DNA of 64,000 nt from Haemonchus contortus (GCA_000469685.2 LS997562.1:40066345-40130344); one strand, 5' to 3'. Shown: positions 49,492 through 59,952, numbered from the stretch's first letter. Notes: generated by a model from the letters alone, not told the origin. A program made the numbers and translations.

Positions 49492-49647
49492 TTCGTCACC
49501 ATGGCTCAAATGTTGCTTGTATGTTTGGTGGTATTGATACAGTGTGGTGGAAAGAAGAAACCAGAAGGTGGTGCAGCTGCCGGAGGAGCAGCCCCAGCCG
49601 CAGGTGGCGAAAAGAAGGAGGGTGAAGGCGATAAGAAAGAGGAATAA
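49492..49647 (+). CDS. Small hydrophobic-N-terminus, Gly/Ala/Lys/Glu-tail peptide
   Basis: The segment follows a strong TTTTCAG acceptor, with an ATG at 49501 in ACCATGG context, nine bases in. It could therefore be trans-spliced to a spliced leader. From that ATG the product is 48 residues: a hydrophobic start (MAQMLLVCLVVLIQC) that looks like a signal peptide or anchor, then a tail of repeated GG, AA, KKE and GEG blocks ending KKEE. An AATAAA at 49682 supports a real transcript end. I do not recognise a named family. Possible roles such as secreted or surface peptide are inference. Confidence 0.65.
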   Translation, partial: FVTMAQMLLVCLVVLIQCGGKKKPEGGAAAGGAAPAAGGEKKEGEGDKKEE

Positions 49648-49681
49648 CTATCAGAGATCTCAGACAACCGGCCACCTCAAT

Positions 49682-49687
49682 AATAAA
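49682..49687 (+). terminator. Polyadenylation signal of small peptide gene
   Basis: AATAAA lies 35 bases after the TAA stop, a usual distance in nematodes. Confidence 0.6.
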
Positions 49688-50190
49688 AACTGGTTTTCAT
49701 ATATGGTTCGCGTCGCGTCACAACTGCACGCATCCATTTTTGCGTGTTGTACTGTGCCGCATGATCGGCTGCTACTCGAAGCAATTCACGATCCAATAAA
49801 TGCTACACCATATATGTATGTGTACTTGTTACTGTAAAAAATTTGAGACCTTTCTACACACAAAACTGGGCGTCTTCACTGCACTGTGCTGCTGCTTTAT
49901 ACCAGAGCTTGGCGCTCCGCAACCGCACGCACGGCTGCATTCTGCTTAGGCAATACATGGGTCCGGGACTATATCTGATCGGAATGGCCGAGAGCATACG
50001 TAATCAGTCATTCCGGATCTATATTAAGAAAAGGACTCAGTTTGAGGAGGGAAAAGATCAGGTTCTACTGTGAACAGCAGCTATGTAGGGGTTTCAGCGA
50101 TCCAATCGCCCTGATTGCGCCATGCCTTCCTTTTCTATTAAGTATCGTCGAAGATTTGAGATGAGCTTCAAAACTCGTGCACTTGTCTGC
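49688..50190. other. Spacer before repeat-rich region
   Basis: No gene or element recognised. Confidence 0.5.
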
Positions 50191-51200
50191 GACCCGGTTC
50201 AACTTTTATGAACAAGCCAGAACTTAGTGGGACAGAGCTAGTGGATGTTATGGGCAAGACATGAAGCCTAAAAGAACTTAATATGATCAGGCAGGAAGAT
50301 TTTTCACTAAGGGTGTGTGTAGGAGGGGCACATAATGATTCGCGCATGAGAAGTCACTTTGAAAACTACCTTTTTCAGTGTAGCTGAATTAAGTAGTCTA
50401 ATCAGTGCAATAAGGAGGTGAGGGGTGTTGAAGTTCCGATCACCTATTGACATATCATCCATTGACCACCTTAACATGTCGCCTTCAGGTGGATGAATTG
50501 GTTAGCTACTATGGAGACTGATAATGGCTGAATACCAATAATATACAAGTTTTTAAGGTATTACTTAATGGGTTTTAGGTAAAAGTCTAAATACTTCATG
50601 AAATAATAAAAGAAACGGTAGTACAATGAGCTTATGACCTATCGCAATCGTCATATCGATGTCGATATTGCTACGGGCGGTGTCGAAACCGTCCGTTTCG
50701 TTCTTCGTTCGCTGGACAACAACCGTCGGATAAAGTTTTCTTCTCCAGTGCTGTAGGCGATATCCGGATGAACTCTTCGAAGCTTACCCGGCAGAGTAGA
50801 GGTGGGTATTTGTTCTGTAGTAATCCATTTTGAACTGTAATTCTGACCTTCCCCAATCAACGTGTCGATATCGATGTCGACACAGGCTGTATCGAGCCCG
50901 CCCATTGTCTTTTCCGTTCCATGGCCCGGCCGATTTTGGTGCTGTACTCGATAATCGAATATCGCTTACAGGGCCGAAGAGGACGACTTCATAAGGAGAT
51001 CGACAATTCTCCATAGCCACCCAGCGAGCTGGAGGTAGGTTCGGATTACTTCCATTAATCTACTTTTTCGTTTCGATCAGCGCTCGGAAAACTGGGGTTC
51101 CTTTTGCCTATTGAATTGCCCTCCATTGCAAATTACTTTCTTGGTATATTAATATATCAAGGTAGTAATTTGCAATGGACATAAAATGGGCATAGGGCAG
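50191..51200 (+). repeat. Composite dispersed repeat family, most extended copy
   Basis: Successive blocks match other places in the window. About 50191-50345 matches 60785-60906 in the same direction. About 50370-50605 and 50632-50830 match 63200-62962 and 62935-62735 in the opposite direction. The hairpin at 51122-51177 (CCATTGCAAATTAC with its complement) matches a block at 62570. GATATCGATGTC-type palindromes recur at 50656 and 50871. No transposase is visible, so it may be non-autonomous. Confidence 0.65.
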
Positions 51201-51647
51201 TATACGAAAATAAGAAGCTTCATCTCCGTATACTGATATCCACCCCTCTTCATATATTCCGCTTTTTCCATTCTTAGCCACTTGCTACGACATGGTGAAA
51301 ATGTAGTTGGAAGGAAGAAGGAGGTGACACCTCAAACACTTAACGCCGAAAAGAATTAGTAGGGAGGTAGCCGACTTCGCCTGTAATTTTGGTCGAAACT
51401 GAGTCTGGGCGTGAAGCTTTCTGTCTAGGCCCGAGAAATAAAGAAGCACCGGTGTGGGTGGGGTAACGGAACTTCTCTCCTATCGCGGCATTCTCCCTCG
51501 CGGCATGCGGCAAATGTCACTGCAATTACCGTACTCACCCCGCCTCCCGCCAATCGATAGGACGCGATATTTTTCGTTGATTGGCTTGCTTTCTCTTTGA
51601 TTTTTTTTCGTTTTCTTCTGTTTCTTTTTAGTTTTCATGTTAATTAG
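51201..51647. other. Spacer with GC-rich and pyrimidine-rich patches
   Basis: Contains a CACCCCGCCTCCCGCC patch near 51.54 kb and a long T/C-rich tract before 51632. It could be a promoter or a 5' splice-leader acceptor zone for the following exon-like segment, but this is weak. Confidence 0.3.
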
Positions 51648-51853
51648 ACTTGATTAATGAAAATGACTCCTCCTATATAAACGACGATCAAGTCCGCATT
51701 GGAATTGAAAAGAGCGTCCAGCCAATTCAAATAATTAGAGGACTCCCTACCTCAGAAGTTGCGCGCTCCAATCTTCCATCGCAATCCTGCGATAGGCGGC
51801 GGGTGCGGCGTTTGCGACGCCGTGTTAGGGGAGATATTCCCGGACCCGTGTGG
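51648..51853 (+). CDS. Exon-like segment, unknown gene
   Basis: Between an AG (TTAATTAG) and a strong GTGAGT donor lies a clean open frame with no ATG needed. The protein-like content runs INENDSSYINDDQVRIG, then an Arg-rich basic run (RRRVRRLRRRVRG), ending DIPGPVW. No partner exons found; the mariner element begins about 220 bases downstream. It may be an exon stranded in transposon-rich DNA. Confidence 0.35.
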
Positions 51854-52022
51854 GTGAGTGCTGTCTCAGCAAGAATAGTGTGCTATCGCTACTTCTCATA
51901 CTTTTGGATATGAATGGATCGATGGTTAATTGAATGTTCAATTCTTCACCATACTATCTTTTTGCAAGAGGCCAAGTAAAAAAATTGTAAACAATTATAT
52001 TGAACAATATTTTCAAAAAGCA

Positions 52023-52046
52023 ACCCCCCCCCCCTTCCCCCCTATC
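52023..52046. repeat. C homopolymer tract
   Basis: A run of about twelve C, two T and six C precedes the mariner insertion site. Such tracts are also prone to sequencing error. Confidence 0.7.
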
Positions 52047-52069
52047 CAATAATTAAAAATCTCAATGTA

Positions 52070-53339
52070 CAGGGTGTCCCAAAATTATTTGCGCCAAAGT
52101 TCAGTAATTTTTAAGGTAGAAATAATCTATCAAATTCACATTACCTGCTATTAATTAGTTGCATAAGAAGGTTTCCTTGCAATATGCATGGTTACTGATG
52201 TGGAACTCCCATTATCTTTCAGATGGAGGAGGCTCATTCAATGCCACTTGCAATCATTGACGCGCGAGAAGTGGAAGGGCGTTATGAAATTCTTTGGGAT
52301 TTTTCTAATAACCGTATAGGAGGCTATTAAACGATATAGAAAAGAAGATTGAATCAGAGACAAACCAGGAAAGATAGAAAGGTAGAATGTTTCTGAAGAT
52401 AGGACTGTTAAAATGGTCCGTCGGCCAATCGGTCGGGATCCTGGGTGAGCCATCAAAAGGAAGTCAACGGGCACGGCTTACAGGAGTTATCGCGACGGAA
52501 GAATGTCATGCAGAAGCCTCACTACCATTCCTATCGTTTGCTCCAATCCCGATCTCAACAGACTCTGCAGGGCCAAAAAATGCAGAAAGTCGCAGACCCA
52601 CTCGAGTGATGACACGCAACCATTCGTCGTTTTCTCTGGCCAAAAAATTTTTTACAATAAAACCATCCCTCAACAACCAAAACGTTCGCGTTCTGGAAAG
52701 AAACGCCTAGCGTGTAATATCTCACAAAAAGGTTGCTATCAGAACAGTAAAATGATGCTTTTCGAGGAAATCACTGTCAAGGGTAAGCCGCTCGTGGTTT
52801 CTTCGGTGCAGGCGTGAAAATTGACCAAGACCAGTACTCGAACAGCGTACTGATGGAAGTACTGAAGCACTGATAAGGCTACGTTTTCTGAAACATCTCG
52901 CAGTCCTTCCAGCAGGACGCTACTCCAGCCCACAGAGCCGAGCTTGCCCGCGAGTGGTGCCGACGACAGCTGCCCAACTTCATTGGTGAAGAGGAATGGT
53001 CATCCTATTTTCCAGAACTTGACTCACTTGAACCCCGCGAATGGTCCCTGATTAGAAGAGGACCTGTCGAACTTGCAGTCCCAGTTTGGAAACCTAGAAT
53101 GCAAAAGATGGAGGACGGCTGGGAAGAAATGGGGAAGGATACCTGCGTGCCACATGCGATCAAGTCGAAAGCAAACTTTGACTTCTATTCGCGCTCACGG
53201 GGGATATTTTGGAATGCGACTTTAGCATGTTGTAGCACATAGTGTTAGCTAGCGTGCATTGAAATTCCATCGTCTTTCGCAGTTGAGAAGTTTCAAATAT
53301 ATTGCTATAAATCGGCGCAAATAATTTTGGGACACCCTG
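52070..53339 (+). mobile_element. Tc1/mariner element with both ends, decayed transposase
   Basis: Perfect 26-base terminal inverted repeats start CAGGGTGTCCCAAAATTATT, flanked on both sides by the TA target duplication, for a length of 1,270 bases. Plus-strand coding remains are recognisable: a GKPLVV..VKI block near 52790-52830, QQDATPAHRAELA near 52910, and FPELDSLEPREWSL near 53010, which corresponds to the SPDLNPxD block of the DDE catalytic domain. Stops and frame changes interrupt it. The clade within Tc1/mariner is uncertain. Confidence 0.9.
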
Positions 53340-53341
53340 TA

Positions 53342-54169
53342 TAGCATTCAATGAGTTTTGAAAGACGATCGCCCCAGTTTAGCCAACATTGCCTTCTATA
53401 CTTCGTAGTCGATACCTATTTGATTGCATTGATATTGCATAGGTATCGACCCGTGTACGTGTTGATGTTTTTATCAATGCATGAGTCGATACCCATGCAT
53501 TGTCAAAAAACATAGCACAGCAGTAAAGGACCAGGCTATTTCTACACAAGCAATTGAACTATCAAGAATTTACCCAAGAAACTTCACAAAATACAAAGGC
53601 CCGAGAAGAAATTCATTTTATTGAGAGCGGGATCAGAAGTCATTAAGTAGCCCGATCACCCCTATCGAAGCATTTATTCAGCGTGCACTGATAATCGATG
53701 GAGGGAATCGATGCCTATCCCCCTGTGCTGTGCAAAAATCAACACAAGCTTTTGCATCCTGAAGTTCCCCGTTCTATTCGATTTGGGCCAAATATGAAAG
53801 AGAGCAAGGATAAGAATGGAGGGAAGATCCTCGTGGGGGAAGCTGCGGCAAAGGCAAAGAATAGTGGCAGTCAGCCTACCGGACGTGCAAGGAGCAGTCT
53901 AGAAAGAATGGGAGAATGCAGTGAAGGCCGTCATGCAACGTGCAAAAGAAGCATTGAGTAAGACTCTAGCGGATTGAGGGAAGACAAGGCAGCATCGTCT
54001 TGGAGCGATGAAATTCAAAGTGGAGTAAGTAAGAAAGAGACGCGTTCAAGCACTGGCAGAAGATGCGAGATCCAGGAGGCCTAGCCGTCTGCAGAAGAAT
54101 ACGAAAATGGACACCTTGTATGAGTAGCTTGTTGGTCACAAAAGGGAGAACCTCACTGACCAAGAAAGA
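53342..54169. other. Repeat-derived DNA between mariner and LINE relics
   Basis: A fragment near 53698-53961 has an open frame rich in Lys, Glu and Ala (AAAKAKNSGSQPTGRARSS) in the same strand and order as the following LINE. It may be a decayed part of the LINE ORF upstream of the reverse transcriptase. An inverted pair GTCGATACC/GGTATCGAC occurs near 53.41-53.45 kb. Confidence 0.4.
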
Positions 54170-54720
54170 GTGGCATCGGGCTACTCGGGAGTAGAGTGAA
54201 GGCCGTGCAAACAGCCATTTTCAGAAAATAAGCTGAGGTCAAGGGCAGATGGGAAAAATATCTCGATGGGCTGCTGGACGAGGATTTCCACTGTTAAAAC
54301 AGCAGGGGCGACGGCTCTCTTCATTGCACTGTGGACAAGGGATGAAGTTCATCAAGCAGTAGAGAAGGTGAAGCCTAAAAAAGCGAATGTTTCGGATGGA
54401 GTACCGATCGAGGCGTGAAGACACTCGCAGCGTACGGAATTCATTAGCTCACTCGACTCACTGTGGCCGCTGAAGGAAGTATTCCAGTTAAGCGGAGGGG
54501 TATTATCGTTCCAATCCTCAAGAAAGCAAGGGACATGATGCAATGCTGTAACCATCACATTATCAAGTTGACTGCTCACACAATGAAATTGTAAGAGTGG
54601 CTCGTTCCAATCTAGCAGAAGCAATTTCCTTTCATCCCAGAAAAGTCCACAATTGATGCCATCTTCATTGCTAAGGAAGCGTTGTAGAAATTTTGACAGA
54701 ACCGTAAACCTTGTTGCCTG
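54170..54720 (+). mobile_element. Decayed LINE reverse-transcriptase fragment
   Basis: Reading across frames, I see AEVKGRWEKYLDGLLDEDF, EVHQAVEKVKPKKANVSDGV, VKRRGIIVPILKK and KSTIDAIFIAKEAL. They occur in the order of non-LTR reverse transcriptases (fingers, nKAxGPDG-like block, WK..IvPilKKG-like block, RpGrSTiDAIf-like block). Many stops and frameshifts make it inactive. The exact clade (RTE-like or CR1-like) cannot be set by eye. Confidence 0.75.
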
Positions 54721-54756
54721 GGCTCCGTCAATTTGAAAAGGGATTGGACTGAAAAG

Positions 54757-54965
54757 AAGAAAAAGAAGGAAGAAATGGAAAGAAGAGAAAGAGAAAAAAG
54801 GGATGAAATGAAAGACTAAGAAAAAGGATCAGCAAAAGAAAAAGAAGGAAAGATAGCGAAGGAGAGAAAAAGAGGAATATGGAAGGAAAAGAAGAAAAAA
54901 GAATAAAAACGAAAAAAACAAGACAAAAAGAAGGGAAAAAGGTAAAAAAAGAGCAAAGAGACGCA
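54757..54965. repeat. Purine-rich GA/AAG simple sequence
   Basis: About 200 bases consist almost only of A and G, such as GAAGAAAAAGAAGGAAGAAA. It abuts the LINE relic. The antisense open frame through it is an artefact of poly-pyrimidine codons. Confidence 0.85.
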
Positions 54966-55170
54966 GAGCCGAGTGAGGTCAGTGATTGTGAGTTCACGTC
55001 TACACTCACGAGGAAAAGCACAGATTTTATCACTGCAGAATGAGAACCGTGCTCTCCCAAACAAGCAAAAATGGTTTCGGCACAATGCATCAGTCCAAGT
55101 GTAACAGGTCGGCTAATGGAGAACTCTTGTCAGAAAAAAGTCTGAAAGGGTATCGAAAAAGTAAGCAAAC

Positions 55171-55632
55171 GTAACAGTTATAAACTAAGGACTGAACGAT
55201 CTCAGCAAGAGAAGTCAGTTCAAATTGGACTCTGAAATGGAAGTTAGGTCGCGTACTTGAAAGTCCCGAGAAGTTGCTGATTTGATGAGGTGCAGGGAAC
55301 ACAGGACTGGGAAGGAGCAGAGGCCAAATAAATCGGTAAAGGTGTCATGCTCTCCTTCAACGGATATGCGTACTTCAGAGGCTCTGTCCTAGTTGTCAAC
55401 AGGATTGGGGGTCGAATCGGCTGTAGGGATGAATACGAAGTATGGGTGATGGACAATAATATTCGTGTATGCCCTCAAGTCGGCTCAAGAGAGTTTCATC
55501 GGGACCTTGACGAGACCATTACATCAGGTCTGGAATGAACTATCTCATCATAGCCGGTAATCTACATAAATGAACCCGTTGGCATGGAGCAAGGGACCAG
55601 GAAAGGATTCACGGTGGCAAAGAAATGGGAGC
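55171..55632 (+). repeat. Inverted dispersed repeat, arm 1
   Basis: About 460 bases match 61760-61300 in the opposite orientation with high identity by eye. Both copies share the start GTCGCGTACTTGAAAGTCCC-like block and the end GACCAGGAAAGGATTCACGG. One frame is partly open in both (MDNNIRVCPQ.. and DLDET). It may be a piece of the LINE that precedes it, but no diagnostic motif is seen. Confidence 0.8.
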
Positions 55633-55845
55633 CCGAAACAAGAAAGGAGAATGGCCTTCCCCTTGGTTACGGCCCACTTAGCAGTCTCTTCCTCAAAGGA
55701 GAGACTCAGGAGATAACCTAAATCGCTCCGCACCTCGTAAGCTGTACCGTGAAGAAAAGGAAAACCACAAGCCTACCAAGTTATAGGTTGTACGGGCCTA
55801 TACCTGACTGTGTGTGAATACAAAGGGAGAATACAAGAGAGGGAC

Positions 55846-55980
55846 AGGGGAGAGGATAGGATGAGAGGGCAGGCGATAGCCTAGACGGTGTCGGGAATAG
55901 CCTCGGGGGAGCTGATGAAACCCTTGCAGCTGTCTCAAGCTGGCGCATGACTCAGCATAGCTGACCTATGACTCGACATC
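55846..55980 (+). repeat. Direct repeat, short copy
   Basis: Matches 60151-60398 in the same orientation at both ends (GAGAGGGCAGG.. and CTCAAGCTGGCGCATGACTC), but lacks about 110 internal bases. Confidence 0.75.
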
Positions 55981-56437
55981 TCCATTCCTTACAGAAAGCT
56001 CGTCCTCGAGCTTCGAGTAACGATCCGTATGATGTTAGCATTTGATGAGAGATGTGCGGACATAGAGGAAATTATGAGTCGGCAAAAATTTGCGAGAAAA
56101 TTGCAAACGAGACGAGTCGTCGATACAGGATAGAGGCTACACTCACAAAAGGCTAGTGTGCCACTCGTTCGAGAAAAAAACTCGTCGTCGAGTTTGAACA
56201 TATGAGAATTTCGCGGTGATGGATATAGGTGCGGAGGAAATGTAATATATGGATAGGAGATTACAACAGTGGTGCCATTTCAGTTATGCTTATACAATAT
56301 AATTTACGCTTTGTGATAGGGGGTTTTTCATCAGTTATACAATTTTGTTCTTTACTTGTCACAGTCAGCATGGTGAATATTATTAATGTGATTCTTAGAT
56401 GTGACAATATTAATATGTGTGTTTGAATAAGCATATA
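55981..56437. other. Spacer before mariner 2
   Basis: Two short blocks repeat the motif CTCGTCGTCGAG/CTCGTCCTCGAG (near 56.00 and 56.18 kb) as imperfect mirror palindromes. No coding feature recognised. Confidence 0.4.
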
Positions 56438-57317
56438 TTAGGTTGAGTAAAAAGTTTTGATCGGCTTTTCAACCTTCACTTTAAAAAGTCTTATTTCCAT
56501 TGAAAGAGGATCTCAATTAGTAATATAGTCTCCATCGTTGACCTAAACATACGTCTAACGAACCGGCAGTTTCTTGACTCCTGAAGCCTAGAAGGGTGGG
56601 GGAAACGATTCGGAAAAGCTGAAGATCTCATCTTTGAGCTCCGGGCACTCATCAAAATTTCTATCTCTCTTCACGGAGGTGATGGCAAGAAACAAATGGT
56701 AATCAGACGGAGCGAGACTTCGCGAATAAGTAGAATGGGTTAGCACGCCCATCTAAGTTCGGCAATTTACTGACAAAATAATTTCGCAACATGCCGTTGA
56801 GCGCTGTCGTGTAAAAGGCAAACATTTTCACGCTGCGATCGCTTCCTTCGAACAACGTCGACCAGACTCTGTAGCTGAAAAGCGTAAACCTCGGCGGTCA
56901 CGGTGGAGCCCTCAGTAAGTTATCCAATGTAGAGCATTCCCTGAGAATGTCCACCGACGACACAGTAAAACCTTCCTTGGACATAGTCTACTTCTCTGTT
57001 AGTCTTGGAGGTGCTTCGTCACGAGGCACCTGTGGGCTGAGATACGATGACCCTTCTGGATGCACCATAGATATTTGCGACAGCCGTCGGTGGATTATGC
57101 CCTTACAGTAATTCGTGATAGACGATAGCTCTCAGGCAGCTTCGGACGCCAGTTGCAGGTTGAAGTAATTTTTGCAAAGCACTTCCTAGGGGATGCTTAT
57201 ATATCCTTTTAAGAATACAGATTAAGGACCGGTCTACCATAACCCATTACGAAGTCCTTCCGAGCGGTCCTACGAAAAAAGGGACGAAGGTCGATCAAAA
57301 CTCTTTACTCAACCTAA
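56438..57317 (-). mobile_element. Mariner element, 880 bases, internally deleted
   Basis: Terminal inverted repeats of 26 bases begin TTAGGTTGAGTAAAAAGTTT, with one mismatch between ends and a TA duplication at each side. The transposase reads on the minus strand. HDSAQRHVAK, SLAPSDYHLF and NFDECPELKDEIFSF correspond to the HDNArPHvA, SPDLAPTDYHFF and FddxeelKxai blocks of the mariner DD34D family. A full copy would be about 1.3 kb, so this one is deleted and carries stops. Confidence 0.9.
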
Positions 57318-57896
57318 TAATTCACTTGCACATGATAGTCAGCTTTTGCACAATTCTAATTACTAGTCCAGTTAGGGTATACGAATACATAGTAGACTAG
57401 TAAACTTGAAGAAGCGTATATTAGTCTGGGTGGGATTGTGAGATTCGACTAATATACGGACAAGGGAAAATACTATGATACCAATACTAGTCTTGGCGTT
57501 GCACACTTTTTGGTCGACTAGTGTAAGGGCGTAATTTTGATATTAAAACGAAAGAAGAATGCTGTGCATTGTTTCCTCGAACCGCCCATTCAGGGAAATG
57601 TATTGGTAAGAGGATGTGAAGTTAAAATAGAAATTTTAACTTTCCGGGGTTGTGTTCTCGCCGTGAGAACACATTTTGCAGCTCAACCATAATAGTCTGT
57701 TGAGTTTTGCCGTTGCTGCTTCTACTGAAGGCGACGAGAACGTCGTATTCATGGTTTTTCAATGCTGCTCGATGCTTCTATATTTTGTTCAAATGGTTGT
57801 GTGATGTTTGTATTATATTAGAAGCTTCAAGTGGCATTGAACGAGGAGAATACAGTTTTAAACGGTTAATATGAACTGCTTGTCACACTGGGCGAC
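57318..57896. other. Spacer with stem-loop cluster
   Basis: Contains several ACTAGT-type blocks near 57.35-57.54 kb and the hairpins at 57621-57673. It lies on the 3' side of the LTR-element relic and could include its end, but no LTR pair was found. Confidence 0.4.
57621..57673. repeat. Two adjacent perfect hairpins
   Basis: GTTAAAAT/ATTTTAAC with a 4-base loop is followed 10 bases later by TGTGTTCTC/GAGAACACA with a 5-base loop. Both stems are perfect. Confidence 0.8.
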
Positions 57897-58271
57897 CTAC
57901 AAGGTTAGTGATAGTGAAGGGGCTTTTCCACTGGTTTGTGAGTTTGGGACGAACTGGTCGTCATTCAAAAGGACTAGGTCTCCAGTGGAAAGATCCTTTG
58001 GGTATACCTTATCGTGTTGATCGTAGCCCATCTTGTATTGTGCAGTTTTTGGAACGATCCCCTTGTCCACATCCATATTCTTCAAGCCAAAGACGAATTG
58101 GTCCACGGAGTTGTTAAATGTTAGTGCTGTGGAGGGAGAAAATTCATGGAGTATGTTACTCCATGTTATAGAACATCGTCTATATACGGAAATATGAGCC
58201 GTAGCTTTCATCCACATGGGTTTAAACAATTCCGCCTTATCGTGCGTGGTGTAGAACAAAAAGTTGTACAT
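57897..58271 (-). mobile_element. LTR-retrotransposon relic, probable integrase C-terminal part
   Basis: An open minus-strand frame of 124 codons ends in KVYPKDLSTGDLVLLNDDQF, which resembles the post-core integrase motif of LTR elements (..GDLVLv.d...). It follows, across an inserted LINE, the RNase H relic at 59499-59924 on the same strand and in the expected order. The N-terminal part has no clear motif. The element is dead: the integrase core is absent from the window. Confidence 0.55.
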
Positions 58272-59495
58272 TTATTTTATTTATTTATACACTCAACTGA
58301 GTGTAGGGGGATCTAAGGACAGGTTTACAACAACAAAGGAGCCTAACCAAGATCAAAATAAAACGAGCTGAGCTGAGCCAGCAGTGACGATCCGCTGAAT
58401 ACCAGTATCTGTACTAGGGTAGAGGTGGAAAAGAACTCGTCTACGAGGACTGGGCCACACACGCTACAATAGCTGAACTGACAGCCTTGAAGAGGGAGAA
58501 TCCAGATAACTAGTACCCGCACCCATGGTGCCTCATCCGAGGAGGAGCCACAGGACAAAGTCGGAACTTCGGCACACGGGTATGCCAACCCTCTCGTGGA
58601 ACCGGCTTGTCGGATACTGGCAAAAGACAATAAATGAACAAAAGGCTAGGCGCAGATTCAGCATGGAACAGTGAGTTTAGAGAAAGGGTAAACATGACTA
58701 AGCTGAACGGAGCAGCGGACCGAGATTCCTAACTCAGCTCGCAAGAGAGGGCGGAAGGAAAATTCGAAACAAACAAGAAATGCAAATGGAAATAGAACAT
58801 AGAAAAGAAAAGGAAAACAAAACAAACAAGAAATGCAAATGGAAATAGAACATAGAAAAGAAAAGGAAAGCAAAACAAAAGAGGTTCAATCAATGCGTCG
58901 TAACAAGCAGCGAAATAGGAATGCTAAGGGCAGCTCAGTGGCATATAGCCAACAAACAGGAGGAATGAAACAAAAACATCAATGTCAATTCTACTTGAAA
59001 TAATATCCGGTAGTCGATGTAAGCACTCTATACTGTGTGAGACAATCCGAAAAACTGGAAAGAATATAGCAAGTCGTTTGCCACATCATCCTCTGATCAC
59101 ACGGTGGTGCAACAGGTAACGGAAAAACTACTAAGCGATCTGTAAATAGCAGACAAGAAAGAGTTCAATAGTCTAAGTGAAGAAGCCTAAATAAGTTGAT
59201 CTTCCTCAGTTTAGATTTGAAGGCCTCACCATTGCTGGATTGAAGCACTTCCCGAGGGAGCTTGTTCATCCACCTTATAGTTCGAACGAAAAAAGAATTA
59301 AACGACAACGAACTAGTTACTCTCTGAAATCCCCTACACTGCAGGGTGAAGCCATTAGATCTCGCACTACTCGGTCGAAAAACCCAGTATTTACTAGATG
59401 TAAGCTTAAACTCACCGCGAATAATACGGAAGCATAGCGTAAGATCATTGATAATCCGCCTGTCTAAGGCTCACCAACCCAAACACTTTCAGGCG
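58271..59495 (-). mobile_element. 5'-truncated LINE inserted into the LTR relic
   Basis: On the minus strand a 101-codon open frame (59470-59165) begins DRRIINDLTLCFRIIRGEF and continues with SFNSFFVRTIRWMNKLPREV and AFKSKLRKINLF. This is the conserved C-terminus of CR1-like non-LTR reverse-transcriptase proteins (..sF..R.v..WN.LP..vv....sFK..L). About 900 bases of 3' UTR follow, ending in an 8-base hairpin (TACACTCA/TGAGTGTA) and TAAA repeats at 58271. The catalytic part is missing, as expected of 5'-truncation on insertion. The right boundary is approximate. Confidence 0.8.
58768..58873 (-). repeat. 53-base tandem duplication in LINE 3' UTR
   Basis: Two near-identical units containing AAATGCAAATGGAAATAGAA lie head to tail with a period of 53 bases. 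Confidence 0.85.
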
Positions 59496-59498
59496 TTC

Positions 59499-59924
59499 CT
59501 AGCCGGGGATTAGGTGGTATTCAGTCTTTGGGAACATTCGGAGAAACATTATTCTCATGAAGAATTGCTGGACTTCATAATGAGAATATTTTGATTGTAT
59601 TCTCGAATTCGTGGGGAAGTTCCTTAAGTTGTGTGGTGAGGAATTCGAATATGGGACCATATTTTGAATTTCTCTGGCTTTTTTGATTCCTTTGGGACAG
59701 GGAAAAGATCGCAAACGTGGTGAAGGAGGACGGCTCAACCAATCACAAATGTGTTGTGCTTTCCTGCGCGATATTCTATCAAAAATATCGTAGGATTGGA
59801 TTGCGATCTGATATTTAACGAGGCGCCTTACTAAATCAGATCGGTGCATTAGTGATTTGAGAAGTGCGTGATCCGTCACCAGCGTGATACGCGCATTAGC
59901 TACATGTGGGTAAGATTGCTTCAA
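59499..59924 (-). mobile_element. LTR-retrotransposon RNase H relic (Ty3/gypsy-like)
   Basis: A minus-strand frame contains ITLVTDHALLKSLMHRSDLV, then KYQIAIQSYDI and HICDWLSR. This matches the TDHkPL..L..., the R...W/..iqeyd.i and the ...aDaLSR blocks of Ty3/gypsy RNase H and the following tether. No frameshift breaks this segment, but upstream reverse transcriptase and downstream integrase core are not present nearby. It is a fragment. Confidence 0.75.
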
Positions 59925-59952
59925 CGCGAATATTTTGCCAGTGCCTCTAGTT

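Noticed and set aside
54728..55090. 120-codon Phe/Ser/Leu-rich antisense open frame
   Set aside because: It is the complement of a purine-rich simple-sequence tract; the hydrophobic protein is a composition artefact.
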